Origin: CAYVLA01 sp964549615 [NCBI: uncultured Thermococci archaeon]
Lineage (GTDB): Archaea; CAYQAE01; CAYVLA01
Direction of reading: 5' to 3'
Assembly (NCBI GenBank): GCA_964549615.1
Contig: CAZJVP010000028.1
Location: forward strand, 1 to 8,561
Length of the DNA: 8,561 nucleotides
The translations under genes were made by a program, and so were the position numbers. The stretch's first letter is position 1. Each line of letters begins with the position of its first letter. The notes below the pieces were generated by a model, which saw nothing but the letters and a program-made list of their open reading frames with translations, was not told the origin of the DNA and made no database searches. Below, one piece after another: positions 6,315 to 8,561 of this stretch.

Positions 6315-8561
6315 GTGGCCAGATCCAAACGCGCGCTCGTATGTCTCTTCGCCAGTTGGTCGATCTCGACGCTGCTGTGCGTCATCGCGGTCCTATCGGC
6401 GAACCTCCCAACCGTGCCGACGGTCGGCGCCGTGCACGTTGGAGACATCATGAACCCGACCTACAACGGCCAATGGCTCGACAGCCCCTACGTCCCGGCC
6501 ACAAACGCCTACAAGGTCCAGCTTCACTGTCATACATCCAACTCGGACGGGGCCGACACGGCAATCGTCGTACAAAGCTCGTATAGGGACTTTGGTTATG
6601 CGGCGTTGGCCGTGACCGACCACGATTATCTCACGCCAGACCCAGGCTCGGGAATCATTCACATCAAGGGCGTGGAGGAGACCTCGAGCACCGGACGCCA
6701 CATCCTGCACATCAATGCATCCAAGAACCTCCCCTCCATGGGCGATCAGGCGACGATAGACAGCATCATCTCCTTGGGCGGCCTAGCGTTTCTCTGTCAC
6801 CCCAACTTCAGGGGCGACCACTGGCCCATCGAAGTCATGATGAGCCTCGAGAGATACACGGGAATCGAGATCTATAACGCTCTCGTCGCGCCGAACCAAA
6901 ACGCCGAGGCAAAATGGGACCAACTGCTCACGAGCGGTCACCGCGTTTTGGGCATAGCGGTGGACGATGCGCACACGAGGGCCGACAGGAACAAGGCGTG
7001 GGTCGTCGTGTATTGCAACGGCAGCGGTAGCGCTGCCCTTCTTCACAGCCTGCGTACAGGCAATTTCATAGCAACGCAGGGACCCAACGTCACGGTCAGG
7101 GTGGACGGACTCACCATCACGGCTACCACGGACAGCCCAAGCCTGATCGAGTTCGTGAAGATGAATGGGGTTGTGGCATGCTCGGTGAGCGCGGCAACCT
7201 CAGCCACCTACGCCGTGAGGGGCGACGAGCTGTATGTCAGGATAAGGGTAACGCGGGAAAGCGACGGAAGGAAGGCATGGACGAACCCGATATGGGAAAA
7301 CATCCAAACGTGGGTCGTAAAATGGATCTTCGACGTGCGGCCGATAGCGCACGCGGGTTTCGCCTGGTCCAACATCCTCCTTGCCGACTTGGACTGCGAC
7401 GGATCGCAGGAGGTCCTCGTCGGCACCCAGAAGGGGGGCCGGATGTTGGCCGTAAGTCCCGCTGGCAAACTTCTGTGGACCTTCCCTCCGCCTGACTCGG
7501 ACGTACTGCCCCAGCATATGAGCAAGGTCCAGTCCGTCGACGACATCGACGGCGATGGGAAGCCGGAGATTCTCATCAGCCGGGGCGCACCTCCGGTCGG
7601 GCAGCTGGTCTGCTTAAACTGGGATGGAACCGTCAAATGGGTCCTAGGTGATTTGGAGGCAGATTTCAGGGACAGATCGGTCATAGCTAGGGACCTGGAC
7701 CACGACAACGGGAAAGAGGTGGTGGCATCCGCTAATGAAGGGAGAATCTTTGTAGCTACAAACCAGGGCAGGCTGATCTGGTCGAAGGCCTTGCCACCGG
7801 GACGGTGCATCGAGGGCGTCCCGAACGTCTTCGACGTCGATAGGGACGGCGATCTTGAGATTCTCGTCTTCTCCGGCGCCTCAGGAAACCAGACCGGCGT
7901 TCTCTACTGTCTGGACCGATGGGGAAACGAGAAGTGGACCTGGAGACCCGCATGGTGTGACGGCATGGAATCCCAACCAACAATAGGCGATGTCAACGGA
8001 GACGGCGAGTACGAGATCGTTCTTGGCCTGCGGGCACTGGGCGCCGAGGGGGGCGGCGGAGTAGTCATCCTGAGCTTCTGCGGGGTGGAGCTAGCAAGAA
8101 AACACCTTGCGGCGGGCGTTGGACAGATCCCGATGTTGGCCGACATAGACGAGGATGGAACGATGGATATCCTAGTCGGAGCCGATGACGGCTTTTATCG
8201 TTGCTTGGGAGCGCGGCTCCAGGAAAGGTGGGCCTTCGACATCAGGACGATCATCGGGGCCGGGGCAAAGCCTTTCAACATGGGCGGCGCCCTGGGCGAC
8301 ATAACGGGGGACGGCAAGATAGACGTCATGATCCAGAGCTGTGGCAACTGTACGCTGCTTGTCCTGGATAGGTCGGGGCGGTTGGCCGCAGAGCCGTATG
8401 GCACGAAGGGCGAAAGCACAGGATCCGTCGCCGCGGGCGATATTGACAATGACGGTGCGTCGGATGTGGTCCTATTCGATGGTCCGACTCTTCGTTGCCT
8501 GACGCTTGGCGGGAATTATCGAGCCGAGACCTTCGTATGGCCCATGTATGGAAGGGATAGC
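6315..8561 (+). CDS. Secreted PHP-domain metallohydrolase (CehA/McbA-like) fused to FG-GAP/VCBS repeat propeller (3' partial)
   Basis: The frame stays open for 749 codons to the window edge. GTG at 6315 follows GGAG with a 7-nt spacer and begins a signal peptide or anchor: R3, K5, R6, then a hydrophobic stretch at about 7-29. Residues 65-330 form a PHP domain with all expected metal ligands: H71-x-H73 with S-D78-G, D102-H103, E121, H132, H162-P-N and D218-x-H220. W-D-Q-L-L-T-S-G-H followed by A-V-D-D-A-H, and a closing beta-sandwich with R-K-A-W-T-N-P-I, are typical of the CehA/McbA group of metal-dependent hydrolases. From about 345 come eight D-x-[DTN]-x-D-type calcium loops starting at D358, D409, D460, D507, D559, D610, D662 and D709, spaced 47-52 residues, as in FG-GAP/VCBS propellers. 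The visible end, W-P-M-Y-G-R-D, is common at the close of such repeats. Substrate unknown; it probably acts outside the cell. Confidence 0.85.
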   Translation, partial: MARSKRALVCLFASWSISTLLCVIAVLSANLPTVPTVGAVHVGDIMNPTYNGQWLDSPYVPATNAYKVQLHCHTSNSDGADTAIVVQSSYRDFGYAALAVTDHDYLTPDPGSGIIHIKGVEETSSTGRHILHINASKNLPSMGDQATIDSIISLGGLAFLCHPNFRGDHWPIEVMMSLERYTGIEIYNALVAPNQNAEAKWDQLLTSGHRVLGIAVDDAHTRADRNKAWVVVYCNGSGSAALLHSLRTGNFIATQGPNVTVRVDGLTITATTDSPSLIEFVKMNGVVACSVSAATSATYAVRGDELYVRIRVTRESDGRKAWTNPIWENIQTWVVKWIFDVRPIAHAGFAWSNILLADLDCDGSQEVLVGTQKGGRMLAVSPAGKLLWTFPPPDSDVLPQHMSKVQSVDDIDGDGKPEILISRGAPPVGQLVCLNWDGTVKWVLGDLEADFRDRSVIARDLDHDNGKEVVASANEGRIFVATNQGRLIWSKALPPGRCIEGVPNVFDVDRDGDLEILVFSGASGNQTGVLYCLDRWGNEKWTWRPAWCDGMESQPTIGDVNGDGEYEIVLGLRALGAEGGGGVVILSFCGVELARKHLAAGVGQIPMLADIDEDGTMDILVGADDGFYRCLGARLQERWAFDIRTIIGAGAKPFNMGGALGDITGDGKIDVMIQSCGNCTLLVLDRSGRLAAEPYGTKGESTGSVAAGDIDNDGASDVVLFDGPTLRCLTLGGNYRAETFVWPMYGRDS

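Noticed and set aside
6074-6451. 125-codon minus-strand open frame across the PHP gene start
   Set aside because: It overlaps the signal peptide region of the PHP gene and shows no motif or ribosome site.
7208-7810. 200-codon minus-strand open frame
   Set aside because: It is antisense to the PHP-propeller gene, whose calcium loops at residues 358, 409 and 460 cover the same stretch.
1-8561. CRISPR array, insertion sequence, phage or tRNA/rRNA gene
   Set aside because: No regularly spaced repeats, transposase or integrase motifs, terminal repeats or RNA gene signatures were seen on either strand.

Overview
The window is GC-rich (roughly 60% by eye) and densely coded, with six genes that I can support. 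Several features suggest an archaeal genome, probably from an uncultured lineage. AGG is the commonest arginine codon in the genes I read through. A COG1751-type pyruvate-kinase-C-terminal-like protein, a family well known from archaea, is present. Upstream of the PEBP gene, a purine-rich stretch next to CTTAAG sits at the right distance to be a BRE/TATA promoter giving a very short leader. No bacterial-type marker such as a clear sigma70 promoter pair was seen. The assignment is an inference; Chloroflexota-like or other bacteria are not excluded.

Layout. Positions 3-458 (+) hold the 3' end of a cysteine-rich DUF2284 protein, cut by the window edge. A block of four genes on the minus strand follows, read from right to left: a PEBP/YbhB-type protein (5910-5476), a COG1751 protein (5427-4834), a 1026-residue GH106-like glycoside hydrolase (4735-1655) and a sialidase-fold BNR/Asp-box protein (1489-512). 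The DUF2284 gene and the BNR gene converge with a 53-nt gap. A 404-nt non-coding region (5911-6314) separates the minus-strand block from a divergent plus-strand gene that runs off the right edge (6315-8561, at least 749 residues). That gene encodes a secreted or membrane-anchored protein with a PHP metallohydrolase domain of the CehA/McbA type, followed by eight FG-GAP/VCBS-like calcium-loop repeats, probably a beta-propeller.

How the genes may work together. The GH106-like enzyme and the BNR protein both lack signal peptides and lie side by side on the same strand. They look like a cytoplasmic pair acting on imported oligosaccharides, plausibly rhamnose- or uronate-containing; the substrate is an inference. 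The PEBP and COG1751 genes lie upstream on the same strand, 48 and 98 nt apart from their neighbours, and could be loosely co-transcribed, but no functional link to the glycosidases is evident. The PHP-propeller protein is the most unusual gene: a complete set of PHP metal ligands on a protein that appears to act outside the cell, fused to a repeat domain typical of surface proteins.

No rRNA, tRNA, CRISPR array, insertion sequence or phage gene was seen.
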